From NCBI RefSeq assembly GCF_010727605.1, contig NZ_AP022568.1:1612001-1676000 (forward strand): 64,000 nt of DNA, read 5' to 3'. Under the pieces are notes generated by a model. The model was not told the DNA's origin. It saw only the letters and a program-made list of their open reading frames with translations, and searched no databases. This document shows positions 47,229-55,197 of the stretch, piece by piece (positions within the stretch are counted from its first letter, which is position 1; the number at the start of each line of letters is the position of its first letter). A program made the position numbers and the translations under genes. The stretch is from Mycobacterium simiae. GTDB taxonomy: Bacteria; Actinomycetota; Actinomycetes; Mycobacteriales; Mycobacteriaceae.

Positions 47229-48308
47229 ATGAAGCTAGCGCAGGTGTTCGACCCCCGCAACAACGCACTCAATCTGTTTCGGCTGGGGCTGGCTGCCGAG
47301 GTGATGGTTTTCCATTCGTGGCCGGTCACCGGCCGCACGCCGCCACATCTGCTGCTGCAGCTTCTCTTTTCGGTGGGCGTCGACGGGTTCTTCGCGATTT
47401 CGGGATTCCTCATCACCGCCAGTTGGGTCAACGACCCGAAACTCCGCGATTTCCTGACCGCGCGGGCGCTGCGCATTCTGCCGGGTTTCTACGTCTGCCT
47501 GATCGTCACCGCATTCGTGTTCGCCCCGCTCAATCTGGCGGTCAACGGCGGTTCGGCCGGGGAGCTGCTGACATCGTCCGCGCCGATCGAGTATGTGCTG
47601 AAAAACAGTGCGGTCGCGTATCTGCACCACAATGTCGGTGACACACCGGTCGGGGTTCCGTTCGCCGACGGCGGCTGGAACGCGTCGCTGTGGTCACTGA
47701 TCTGGGAGTTGCTGTGCTATCTCGCGGTGGCCGGCATCGGTTTGGCCGGACTGGCGAATCGGCGCTGGGTATCACCGATGATCTTGGCGGCGGCCGTGAT
47801 CGGGGCACTGTTCGTACCGCCGTTGACCTTCCCGGGCGTGTGGACCGTCCCGCAGCTCGCGGTGCGGTCGGCCATCATGTTCGCGGCCGGCGCCGTGATG
47901 TATCAGTGGCGCGACGCCATTCCGGCTCGCTGGTCGCTCGTCGCGGTCAGTGTGGTCGTCGTCGTCGTCGCTGCCGCGGTGCTGCCGGACTACCGGGTGG
48001 TTGCGGCGCTGCCCCTGGCCTACGCCGTCGTCGTCGCCGCGGTGATGATTCACAAACAGCGCTTGCGGCTGCGGACGGACTTGTCTTACGGCGTCTACAT
48101 TTACGCGTTCCCGATGCAACAGTTGCTGGCAAGTTGTGGGCTCGCAACACTGCCGGTGTTCGCCTTCGCCGGTCTCTCGACGGCCGCCGTGGTGCCGCTG
48201 TCAGCGCTCAGCTGGTTTCTGATAGAAAAGCCCTCACAGTCGCTGAAGGCTCGACTGAAACGGAAGTGGAGGGGCTCTGAGCTCTCCGAAGCCGACCGCG
48301 CCGGGTGA
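47229..48308 (+). CDS. Acyltransferase-3 (OafA/YrhL-type) membrane acyltransferase, copy 1
   Basis: 359 residues with about ten membrane helices. FDPRNNALNLFRLGLAAEVM and the histidine in MVFHSWPVTG lead into DGFFAISGFLITASW, the Acyltransf_3 signature; the C-terminus is LSWFLIEKPSQSLKARLKR. Such enzymes O-acylate sugars at the membrane. AAGGG precedes the ATG. The location after rmlBC suggests, by inference, acylation of a rhamnose-containing glycan or glycolipid. Confidence 0.86.
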   Translation: MKLAQVFDPRNNALNLFRLGLAAEVMVFHSWPVTGRTPPHLLLQLLFSVGVDGFFAISGFLITASWVNDPKLRDFLTARALRILPGFYVCLIVTAFVFAPLNLAVNGGSAGELLTSSAPIEYVLKNSAVAYLHHNVGDTPVGVPFADGGWNASLWSLIWELLCYLAVAGIGLAGLANRRWVSPMILAAAVIGALFVPPLTFPGVWTVPQLAVRSAIMFAAGAVMYQWRDAIPARWSLVAVSVVVVVVAAAVLPDYRVVAALPLAYAVVVAAVMIHKQRLRLRTDLSYGVYIYAFPMQQLLASCGLATLPVFAFAGLSTAAVVPLSALSWFLIEKPSQSLKARLKRKWRGSELSEADRAG

Positions 48309-48382
48309 TCGTCGGCGTTGCTGCGCGCGTGGCCGACGGGCGGTGCAGCTCCGCGTCACCAGGCACGACGGTCGGCAGCGGA

Positions 48383-48388
48383 TATGAT
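48383..48388 (+). promoter_or_regulatory. Candidate -10 before acyltransferase copy 2
   Basis: TATGAT fits TANNNT well and ends 9 nt before the ATG at 48397, with no Shine-Dalgarno sequence between. A start site 7-9 nt downstream would give a nearly leaderless message. Confidence 0.4.
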
Positions 48389-48396
48389 TGCGCCAC

Positions 48397-49515
48397 ATGG
48401 GGTTGGGAACCACGCGTGCAACGCGGATAACACTCGGGCGGGCATTCGATCCGCGACATAATGCGCTGAACGCGTGGCGGTTGCTGCTGGCGGCGGAGGT
48501 GATCCTGTGGCACTCCTTTCCCATCACGGGTCACGGTGTGTCGGCCAAACCGATTCTTCAGCTGCTTTTTTCAACCGGAGTCGACGGGTTCTTCGCGCTT
48601 TCCGGGTTTCTGATCACCTCCAGTTGGCTGCGCGACCCGAATCTGCGTGACTATCTGCTGGCCCGGGCACTGCGCATCCTGCCCGGACTCTGGGCGTGCT
48701 TGGCAGTGACCGCGTTCGTGATCGCCCCGCTCGGTGTGGCCATCCAGGGCGGTCATGCCGGGAAGCTGCTGTTTTCCAGCGCGCCAATCGAATACGTCGT
48801 GAAGAACAGCACCCTGCTGTCGACGCTGGCGCTGGATATCGCCGGAACACCGCGCGGAGTTCCGGAGCACGGGGTGTGGAACGGATCGGTGTGGACCCTC
48901 GTGTGGGAGGTGCTCTGCTATCTCATCGTCGCGGGGATCGGCCTGGTTGGACTGGCAAATCGCCGCTGGCTTCCGGTCGGGGCGCTGGCACTGGGGATCG
49001 TCGCGGCAATCCTGTTGCCGCCGCTGACCTACCCCGGGCCGTGGACCAACCTGCAACTCGCGGTTCGCTTCGCGATCATGTTTTCGGCCGGCGCGGTGAT
49101 GTATCTGTGGCGAGACGTCATTCCGGCTCGCTGGTCGCTGGTGGCGGTGAGCGTGCTCATTGTCGTTGCCTCAAGCCTGCTGCCCGATTACCGGGTGATC
49201 GGCGCACTGCCGCTGGCCTACGCGATCATCGTGTCGGGTTCGCTGCTCCGGCACGAACGACTGCGGTTGCGCACCGACTTGTCTTACGGCGCCTACATTT
49301 ACGCATTTCCGGTCCAGCAATTGCTGGTGATCTGCGGTTTGGCTGCGTTGCACCCGGTGTTGTTCTTCGTCGTCGCCACGGCCGCTACGCTGCCGCTGGC
49401 CGCGCTGAGCTGGTTCCTGATCGAAAAGCCCGCGCGATCACTGCGAGTCCGGCTCAACCGGAAGGTCAAACGCAAGCCTGCCGACGCCGAACTCGCCTAC
49501 GCCAGCCGGACCTGA
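48397..49515 (+). CDS. Acyltransferase-3 membrane acyltransferase, copy 2
   Basis: 372 residues from the ATG at 48397, preferred over a TTG 9 nt upstream. FDPRHNALNAWRLLLAAEVI, LWHSFPITGHG, DGFFALSGFLITSSW and RALRILPGLW define the family; about ten membrane helices; C-terminus LSWFLIEKPARSLRVRL. Highly similar to both neighbours along its length, so part of one duplicated array. The N-terminal 12 residues are specific to this copy. Confidence 0.86.
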   Translation: MGLGTTRATRITLGRAFDPRHNALNAWRLLLAAEVILWHSFPITGHGVSAKPILQLLFSTGVDGFFALSGFLITSSWLRDPNLRDYLLARALRILPGLWACLAVTAFVIAPLGVAIQGGHAGKLLFSSAPIEYVVKNSTLLSTLALDIAGTPRGVPEHGVWNGSVWTLVWEVLCYLIVAGIGLVGLANRRWLPVGALALGIVAAILLPPLTYPGPWTNLQLAVRFAIMFSAGAVMYLWRDVIPARWSLVAVSVLIVVASSLLPDYRVIGALPLAYAIIVSGSLLRHERLRLRTDLSYGAYIYAFPVQQLLVICGLAALHPVLFFVVATAATLPLAALSWFLIEKPARSLRVRLNRKVKRKPADAELAYASRT

Positions 49516-49553
49516 TTAACTAGAACGGCATAACGCCAGGAGTCCGGACGGGT

Positions 49554-50624
49554 ATGAAGCTCGGGCAGGTATTCGATCCGCGCAGCAACGCGCTAAATGC
49601 GTTGCGCCTCGCGATGGCCGGCGAAGTGATCCTGTGGCATTCGTTCGCACTCACGGGCGTGCTGCCGCCGTCTGGTCCGGTGCGGCGATTGCTGTTCGGG
49701 CTGGGCGTCGACGGCTTCTTCGCGATCTCGGGATTCCTGATCACCGCGAGTTGGCTCAACAACCCGCGGGTCCGCGACTATGTCGTCGCTCGGGCTCTGC
49801 GCATCCTGCCCGGCCTGTATGTCTGCCTGGTGGTGACCGCGTTTGTCATCGCCCCAATTGGTGTGACGTTGCAGGGCGGATCGGGCGCGGGGCTGCTGAT
49901 GTCGAGTGCGCCGTTCGAGTACGTGCTGGGCAACAGCGCCGTGGCGCTACTCAAGTTCGATGTGGGTGGTACACCGACCGGGATTCCGTATCCGGGTGTG
50001 TGGAACGGTTCGCTGTGGACCCTGATCTACGAGGTGCTGTGCTATGCCGCTGTTGTCGTGCTCGGCCTGGTGGGGCTGGGCCGGCGCCGGTGGACGTCCG
50101 TGGTGGTGTTGGCACTGGCGGTAGGTCTGGCGGCATCCTTGCCGCCCATGACATTTCCGGGGACGTGGAGCAATGCGCAGTGCATCGCGCGCTTCGCCGT
50201 CATGTTTGCCGCCGGTGCCGTCATGTACCAGTGGAAGGACGCGATTCCCGCTCGATGGTCGTTCGTCGCGGGCAGTGTTGTGGCGGTCGCCGCTTCGAGC
50301 CTGCTACCTGACTACCGCCTGGTCGGCGCCCTGCCGTTGGCGTATGTTCTCATTGTTTCCGGCGCCCTCACTCACAACGAGTATCTGAGGTTGCCGACCG
50401 ATCTGTCCTATGGCACCTACATTTACGCGTTCCCAATCCAGCAGTTGCTGATCATCGGCGGCCTCGGACATCTGAATCCGCTTCTATTCGCGATCATCGC
50501 GACGCTGACCACGCTGCCGCTGGCCGCGCTCAGCTGGTTTCTGATCGAACGGCCGGCACAGGCGTTCAAATCTCGGCTCAGACGGCGCTGGCGCGGCCCC
50601 GAACTCGCCGCCAGCCCGGCCTGA
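49554..50624 (+). CDS. Acyltransferase-3 membrane acyltransferase, copy 3
   Basis: 356 residues. MKLGQVFDPRSNALNALRLA, LWHSFALTGV, DGFFAISGFLITASW and RALRILPGLYV match copies 1 and 2, and the C-terminus is LSWFLIERPAQAFKSRLRR. AGGAG lies 11 nt upstream of the ATG. Its 3' end overlaps the convergent small membrane protein gene by 47 nt. The acyl donor and acceptor cannot be told from sequence. Confidence 0.86.
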   Translation: MKLGQVFDPRSNALNALRLAMAGEVILWHSFALTGVLPPSGPVRRLLFGLGVDGFFAISGFLITASWLNNPRVRDYVVARALRILPGLYVCLVVTAFVIAPIGVTLQGGSGAGLLMSSAPFEYVLGNSAVALLKFDVGGTPTGIPYPGVWNGSLWTLIYEVLCYAAVVVLGLVGLGRRRWTSVVVLALAVGLAASLPPMTFPGTWSNAQCIARFAVMFAAGAVMYQWKDAIPARWSFVAGSVVAVAASSLLPDYRLVGALPLAYVLIVSGALTHNEYLRLPTDLSYGTYIYAFPIQQLLIIGGLGHLNPLLFAIIATLTTLPLAALSWFLIERPAQAFKSRLRRRWRGPELAASPA

Positions 50625-50982
50625 AACCAGCGCGGTAGCCGTCAAATCCCCACAGCAACAGCGTCAGAACTTCGGCGCCGACGCTGATCGCCGCATAAGG
50701 CGAAGGGGCCCAACCACTCTCGGCGAAGCCGAGAAACCCGCCTGCCCTGGAGAGCCCGAAGGCGATCAGTGATCCGCCGGCGGTGCCAGCCGCCGCCCAG
50801 CGCAACCACCAAGGACCGCCCAGCAGGATCAGCGGCGCCAACGCGAACGCGACACTGGCCTGGACCAGAAAGGCGGTACCGATCGTCGGAATATGTTGGT
50901 AACCATGGATATACAGGTAGCCATGGATGGCGGAGCTGCTCAGCAAGGACGCCGCATAACCAGCGCGGATCACGATGTTCAT
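50578..50982 (-). CDS. Small multi-pass membrane protein in the sigma-Rieske operon
   Basis: 134 residues from the ATG at 50982, which overlaps the phosphoesterase stop (ATGA). Four hydrophobic segments (near 8-23, 36-56, 62-78, 95-111) indicate a four-helix membrane protein. HGYLYIHGYQHIPTIG places three histidines in the first external loop, which could bind metal or heme. I do not recognise a named family with confidence. It is the last gene of the operon starting at 53610. Confidence 0.7.
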   Translation of the reverse strand: MNIVIRAGYAASLLSSSAIHGYLYIHGYQHIPTIGTAFLVQASVAFALAPLILLGGPWWLRWAAAGTAGGSLIAFGLSRAGGFLGFAESGWAPSPYAAISVGAEVLTLLLWGFDGYRAGFRPGWRRVRGRASAV

Positions 50983-51917
50983 TGCAGCCGCTGTTCTTTC
51001 AGCGCCAGCGCCGTCTCGCCCTTGGTGTAGCTGACCTCGCGGATGCCCAGTGCGTCGTGCAGCTTGCCGGCCGGCAGCGTGATCGGCTTGGGCGCGGGTC
51101 CGTCGCCGGGATGTGGCAGCGGGTAGGCGGTCGTCGTCCCGCTGTAGAACGACACGTTGCCTTCCGTCTTGGAGAACAATTGGTGCACATGCCCGTTGAT
51201 ACACGTCACGGACGCGAACCGACGCAGGTAGCTCAGCGCCTGGGTCGCGTCGTCGGTGCCCCAGCCCCAGTCCGGGTACATCGCGAACAACGGGATGTGG
51301 CTGAACACGATGATCGGCGTATCACCGGACAGCCCCGCGACATCTTTGCGAACGAACTCCAGTTGGTCGACCCCGAGGTGACCGAGCTTGCGCAGGTTCA
51401 GGGTGTTGACCAACGCAATCACATGGACTCCGGCGATATCGAAGCTGTACCACCCGTCCCCTACCGACCCCGAACCGAAGGCCTTCCGGTACTTCTGGCC
51501 GGCATCGTCGATCGAATCGTGCTCTCCGGGCACGGTGAACACGTGTGGTGTCCGCAGCCCGTTCATCATCTGGTGCACCTGGTCGAACTGCTCGGGAGTG
51601 GACAGATGGGTGAGGTCGCCGGTGTGGATGACGAAATCGGGTGTGTAGCCCAGGTTGTTGATCTGGTCGATGGCGTGGCCGAAGGACCCGGACACGTCCG
51701 GGTTGGCCGTACCCGTGAAACCCAAGTGGCTGTCGCTGACCTGAGCGAAGCGCAGCGCTGGCCGCTGGCGCGCCGGCGCGGAAACCGAGGCTCCGGCGGC
51801 GTGCGAGATGACCTCGCCGCCCGCCACCGCGAACCCGACCGCCGCGCCGAACCATGCCGTGTGGCGCATCAGCTGACGCCGGCTCATCGGATGAGCGGGA
51901 CCATCAGTGCGGTTCAC
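50979..51917 (-). CDS. Tat-exported metallophosphoesterase (calcineurin-like)
   Basis: 312 residues from GTG, overlapping the cupredoxin stop by 4 nt (GTGA). A twin-arginine signal, MSRRQLMRHTAWFGAA at 11-26 with a following hydrophobic run, indicates folded export. The metal sites are SDSHLG (62-64), HTGDLTH (about 97), PGEHDS (about 131, where GNHD is usual), a histidine in VFSHIPLF and GHVHQ (about 253). The Asn-to-Glu change in the central motif is notable. Likely a periplasmic phosphatase or phosphodiesterase. Confidence 0.85.
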   Translation of the reverse strand: MNRTDGPAHPMSRRQLMRHTAWFGAAVGFAVAGGEVISHAAGASVSAPARQRPALRFAQVSDSHLGFTGTANPDVSGSFGHAIDQINNLGYTPDFVIHTGDLTHLSTPEQFDQVHQMMNGLRTPHVFTVPGEHDSIDDAGQKYRKAFGSGSVGDGWYSFDIAGVHVIALVNTLNLRKLGHLGVDQLEFVRKDVAGLSGDTPIIVFSHIPLFAMYPDWGWGTDDATQALSYLRRFASVTCINGHVHQLFSKTEGNVSFYSGTTTAYPLPHPGDGPAPKPITLPAGKLHDALGIREVSYTKGETALALKEQRLQ

Positions 51918-52315
51918 GCGGTCACCACCACGGTGCCGTGCATCATCGGGTGGATCGAACAGACGTAGTCGAAAGTGCCTGCGGTGGCGAAGGTGTGGGT
52001 GAAGGTGGCCCCCGTCCCCATACCCGGCGAGTGGAATGCGCCGTCGGTGGCGGCCACCGTGTGGGGTTCTTCGTCACGGTTGGTCCAGGTGACGGAGGTG
52101 CCCGCCTTGACGGTCAACGCGGCGGGTACAAACGCGAAACCGTCGATGGCGACCTGGTCACCGCTGACCGGGGCGGCCGGCGCGGTGACCGACATGGACA
52201 TCATCGGCATGGTGTCGTGCGCACCGGCGGCGGGCCTGGAAGCCGAGCACCCCGTTACCACCAGCCCCACGGTCGCCACCGCGACCGAATGTTTGCTAAG
52301 CGTGGCGATCTTCAT
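51914..52315 (-). CDS. Cupredoxin-domain lipoprotein
   Basis: 133 residues. Lipobox VTGC with Cys23 after a hydrophobic signal. A Met/His-rich stretch (HDTMPMMSMSV, 33-43) precedes a plastocyanin-like fold whose copper ligands are His85 (EPHTV), Cys119, His122 and Met124/125 in YVCSIHPMMHG. It is a probable type 1 copper electron carrier or copper-binding protein on the outer face of the membrane. It lies 30 nt after the Rieske gene and overlaps the phosphoesterase. Confidence 0.87.
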   Translation of the reverse strand: MKIATLSKHSVAVATVGLVVTGCSASRPAAGAHDTMPMMSMSVTAPAAPVSGDQVAIDGFAFVPAALTVKAGTSVTWTNRDEEPHTVAATDGAFHSPGMGTGATFTHTFATAGTFDYVCSIHPMMHGTVVVTA

Positions 52316-52345
52316 GCCAACAGATAGCGCCGGGGGTTACACCGC

Positions 52346-53050
52346 TTAGGTCGGCTGTTCGGGGTGCGGCGGCGCGAACACCTCGACGACACCGTCGGCC
52401 TCGCGAACCATCAACTTAGGCAGCGGTTTTGGTGAGATTGGCAGTTGATGGGTGAGCACTTCCCCGGTGGGAGAAAACGACGTCGAATGGCACGGGCAAC
52501 GCAACCGGTCGTCGGGGGCATCGAACCACAACCGGCATCCCTGATGCGTGCACACCCCGGAGACCGCCTGCACCTGGCCGTCGACGCGACGGACGAATCC
52601 GCTGACCGCCCCGAGATCGAACGCACGCATGCGGCCGTCCGGCACATCCGCACTGGCCGCGACTCGCTGCCAGCTTCCGTCGTTGGGCTTCAGCTCCGCC
52701 GCGACCGCGGGGCCCTCGGTGCCGCTCCCGGTCACCGCGCGATCGATGGAGATTGCCGTCACGGCGGCGGCGGCCGCGGCCGAGGTACCGACGATGACCT
52801 GACGGCGCGTCGTGTTCACCGTCGGCGCCGGGCGCTGCGGCGTCTCGCCCAGCTGCTCGGCGAGGCGCCGTTGCAAGTCGTCGAGGAACTCCGGGCGCGG
52901 CGACGCCGCCGCGTCGGGACCGCTGCGGGCCGCACGCAACTCGATCGCGGTGCGAATCTGGGCGGCTTCGAAATCATCGGGCGCGAACGATTTGGGGCGG
53001 CGGCCCCGCAGCAAATCGTCGACGTAGCGGCGCATCCCTCGCGCGTTCAT
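52346..53050 (-). CDS. Tat-anchored Rieske [2Fe-2S] protein with cytoplasmic N-terminal domain
   Basis: 234 residues. Residues 1-78 are charged and helical (RRYVDDLLRGRRPKSFAPDD, then PEFLDDLQRRLAEQL). A twin-arginine motif TRRQVIVG (81-88) is followed by an Ala-rich hydrophobic segment (89-101), predicted to be an uncleaved Tat anchor. The exported part is a Rieske domain with CTHQGC (167-172) and CPCHSTSF (185-192), all four cluster ligands present. The start overlaps the sigma gene stop (ATGA). A cytoplasmic domain joined through one membrane pass to an external redox domain is the layout of a sensor or anti-sigma factor (inference). Confidence 0.85.
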   Translation of the reverse strand: MNARGMRRYVDDLLRGRRPKSFAPDDFEAAQIRTAIELRAARSGPDAAASPRPEFLDDLQRRLAEQLGETPQRPAPTVNTTRRQVIVGTSAAAAAAVTAISIDRAVTGSGTEGPAVAAELKPNDGSWQRVAASADVPDGRMRAFDLGAVSGFVRRVDGQVQAVSGVCTHQGCRLWFDAPDDRLRCPCHSTSFSPTGEVLTHQLPISPKPLPKLMVREADGVVEVFAPPHPEQPT

Positions 53051-53610
53051 GACGGGCCCCCATCGTTGACCTGCGCCGCCAGTCGCAGAGCACGATGCTG
53101 CAGCACTTTGGCATTGGCAACGCTGATGCCCAGCTCCACGGCGGAGTCTTTGATCGAATTACCCTGCAGGAAACGCAATTCCAAGATCTGACGATAGCGG
53201 TCCGGGAGGGTTTGCAGCACCCGGGCCACCCGCGCCGGGGCGGTACTGATCGCGTCCGGACTGTCGGGCGGTTGCTCGATGTCCTCGATCGAGGTGATTT
53301 CGCGACCCATCGTCTCGCGCCAATGCGCGGCCAGCACCGTGCGCGCGGTGGCCCGTAGGTAGGACCGCACCTCGCCGACGCTGGCGGTCAGCCGCAGCGG
53401 CCGCAGCGCGGCCAGGAACACCTCGGCGGTGAGGTCCTCGGCGTCGGCCCGATTACCCACCCGGGCAAACAGCGTTCGGTACACCCAGGCCGCGTTGTCC
53501 TGATACACCGCCGCCCAGTCGGCGTAGCCGTCATCGTGACGGCTGTCGGGCACCGCACGCAATGGCCGCGGGCCCGGCGGGTCATCGGTTGGGTGGTTGT
53601 GTGGCGTCAC
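53047..53610 (-). CDS. ECF-type RNA polymerase sigma factor
   Basis: 187 residues from GTG, with AGGAGG 5 nt before. Region 2 lies at about 32-98 (YQDNAAWVYRTLFARVGNRA, DLTAEVFLAAL) and region 4 at about 130-180 (LQTLPDRYRQILELRFLQGN, VELGISVANAKVLQHRAL). The N-terminal 30 residues are polar and Pro-rich. It is translationally coupled to the Rieske gene by a 4-nt overlap, as sigma factors are to their anti-sigma partners. The 45-nt gap from the upstream oxidoreductase gene shows no obvious self-recognised promoter. Confidence 0.9.
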   Translation of the reverse strand: MTPHNHPTDDPPGPRPLRAVPDSRHDDGYADWAAVYQDNAAWVYRTLFARVGNRADAEDLTAEVFLAALRPLRLTASVGEVRSYLRATARTVLAAHWRETMGREITSIEDIEQPPDSPDAISTAPARVARVLQTLPDRYRQILELRFLQGNSIKDSAVELGISVANAKVLQHRALRLAAQVNDGGPS

Positions 53611-53655
53611 CTGCCTCCTCCACCCAATGAATATCCTCCTGGGTTACAGCGAAGG

Positions 53656-55074
53656 TCAGGGTTTGCCGGCTGAGGTGCCGATCAGCTCGTCGAGCTTCGC
53701 GGCGGTGGCCGTCAACACCGACGTCGCGACGCGCAGCATCCGCTGCCGTACCCGGGGTTTCGCCGAGGCGGGCGGAAGTAACTGACCGACCAGCTGACCG
53801 AACAGGTCCAACCGGCAGTCGGACAGCCATGCGGTCAGTTCCGGATCGTCAAACCAGCGCAGTTGGTTGGCGTAGTCGGCCCGCGCCAGATGCAACCAGT
53901 CGAAGTCGGTGTCGGGATGCGGCAGCGCTACACACAGCCGATTCCTGACGTCGTCATCGGCATAGGCCGCCTCCACGTGAGCGGTCAGCGCCGCGCTGAA
54001 CACCTGCTGGCAGCCCCGCACGCTTTGCAACGTGATCCGGGCGGCTTCGAAAATGGGTGTGGCAGGGCGCTTTTCGGCACCATCGGCGCTGCAATCGAGG
54101 AAAAGAGTGCGGTCGTCCATCCGCCGTACGCCGCCTTCGAGAACCAGCTGGCGGCGCTGAACCCGCAGCAAATGGCCGCACCGGACGATGTCGTCGATGC
54201 GCCGCAGTTGGTCCAGTTCGGCGCGGGTGACGGTGGCGCAGCGGTACATGGTCGGCCGGACGTCCGGATCGAGCCGCAGCAGGGTGCCGGCGTCTTCGAG
54301 GCGGGTGAGCAAATCGTCGGGCGACGTGGCGTCCCGGATGGCCCGCAGTTGCGCGATGAAGGCGGCCTTGATGCGGTCGGCGAACATCGGACCCGGCTGC
54401 ATGGTCGCTCGATCCAATAACCAGGAATCGCGCGGCATTATCCAGGTCAGTCGTTCCGGCTCGATGCCGCGACCCAGCAGCCACAGGCAGGTGTCGATGC
54501 CGGTCTTGCCGGCACCGACGATGACGTAGCGGTCGTAGGCGGGGCTGCCGGGCAGGTCGTTGGGGGGAATGCAGGCGATGCCGGGCGCGACCGGGTAGGG
54601 CGGCGGACGCATTGCGGGCACGGTGACGCCCAGGTAGGTCGCGTCGACGATGCGGTGTGCGACGCGGACGGTGTACTCCTCGCCGGCCGGCGTGACGAAG
54701 CGGCCCGCCCCGAGGTATTCGCTGTTCGGGAAGTACTCCACCCGCCCGGTCGGCAACAGCTGCCGACGCATGACGTGGTCGTAGTAGCCGCGAACCTCCC
54801 CGGCGCTCGCCAGCTCGTAGAGTCCCTCATTCCAGCCGGTGCGGTCGACGGTGTCGCGGCCCAGCCGAAGCGAGCTGACACCGTAAAACGCCGACGGCTG
54901 GTGCAACCTGACGAAGGGGTAGGCGGCATTCCAATGCCCGCCGGGAGCATCGTTGCGATCCACTACCACGACGCGGGCCCGCGTCGCTGAAGTCTCTGTG
55001 ACCAGCGTGTCCAGGAACGCCATGCCCATGGCACCCGCGCCGATGACGAGGTAGTCCGCCTCGATATTCTGCAT
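53656..55074 (-). CDS. FAD/NAD(P)-binding oxidoreductase (monooxygenase-like)
   Basis: 472 residues from the ATG at 55074. N-terminal FAD fold DYLVIGAGAMGMAFLDTL, then VVVVDRNDAPGGHWNAAYPF and LHQPSAFYGVSS, resembling flavin-containing monooxygenases. A second nucleotide-binding motif is VIVGAGKTGIDTCLWLLGRG (about 196-215). No signal peptide. The substrate is unknown. It is on the same strand and 45 nt upstream of the sigma operon, so readthrough is possible, and divergent from mmsA. Confidence 0.8.
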   Translation of the reverse strand: MQNIEADYLVIGAGAMGMAFLDTLVTETSATRARVVVVDRNDAPGGHWNAAYPFVRLHQPSAFYGVSSLRLGRDTVDRTGWNEGLYELASAGEVRGYYDHVMRRQLLPTGRVEYFPNSEYLGAGRFVTPAGEEYTVRVAHRIVDATYLGVTVPAMRPPPYPVAPGIACIPPNDLPGSPAYDRYVIVGAGKTGIDTCLWLLGRGIEPERLTWIMPRDSWLLDRATMQPGPMFADRIKAAFIAQLRAIRDATSPDDLLTRLEDAGTLLRLDPDVRPTMYRCATVTRAELDQLRRIDDIVRCGHLLRVQRRQLVLEGGVRRMDDRTLFLDCSADGAEKRPATPIFEAARITLQSVRGCQQVFSAALTAHVEAAYADDDVRNRLCVALPHPDTDFDWLHLARADYANQLRWFDDPELTAWLSDCRLDLFGQLVGQLLPPASAKPRVRQRMLRVATSVLTATAAKLDELIGTSAGKP

Positions 55075-55120
55075 ACCGGGCTCAACGCTAGCCCGCGCCG
55101 CCACCGCCAGTCAGCTCACC

Positions 55121-55149
55121 TTGCAACCGAGTAAACCGGTTACTAGGAT
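55121..55149 (+). promoter_or_regulatory. SigA-type promoter for mmsA
   Basis: TTGCAA (55121-55126) and TAGGAT (55144-55149) are separated by exactly 17 nt, a good match to -35 and -10 elements. The mmsA ATG lies about 48 nt downstream. The spacer contains a near-palindrome (55130-55144), so repression by an operator is likely. Confidence 0.6.
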
Positions 55150-55161
55150 ATCCAAGTATCC
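55130..55161. promoter_or_regulatory. Operator-like symmetric sites in the mmsA promoter
   Basis: AGTAAACCGGTTACT (55130-55144) is a palindrome apart from one extra A and lies in the promoter spacer. GGATA (55146-55150) and TATCC (55157-55161) form a second inverted repeat with a 6-nt spacer over and after the -10. A TetR- or MarR-type repressor could bind here; which one is unknown. Confidence 0.5.
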
Positions 55162-55197
55162 GCTCGCTTACGCGAACACATACCCCGAGGGCAACCC

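Noticed and set aside
47063..47641. Open reading frame across the gap and into the first intact acyltransferase in another frame
   Set aside because: Basic, low-complexity product typical of an alternate frame in GC-rich DNA; the acyltransferase frame explains 47229-48308.
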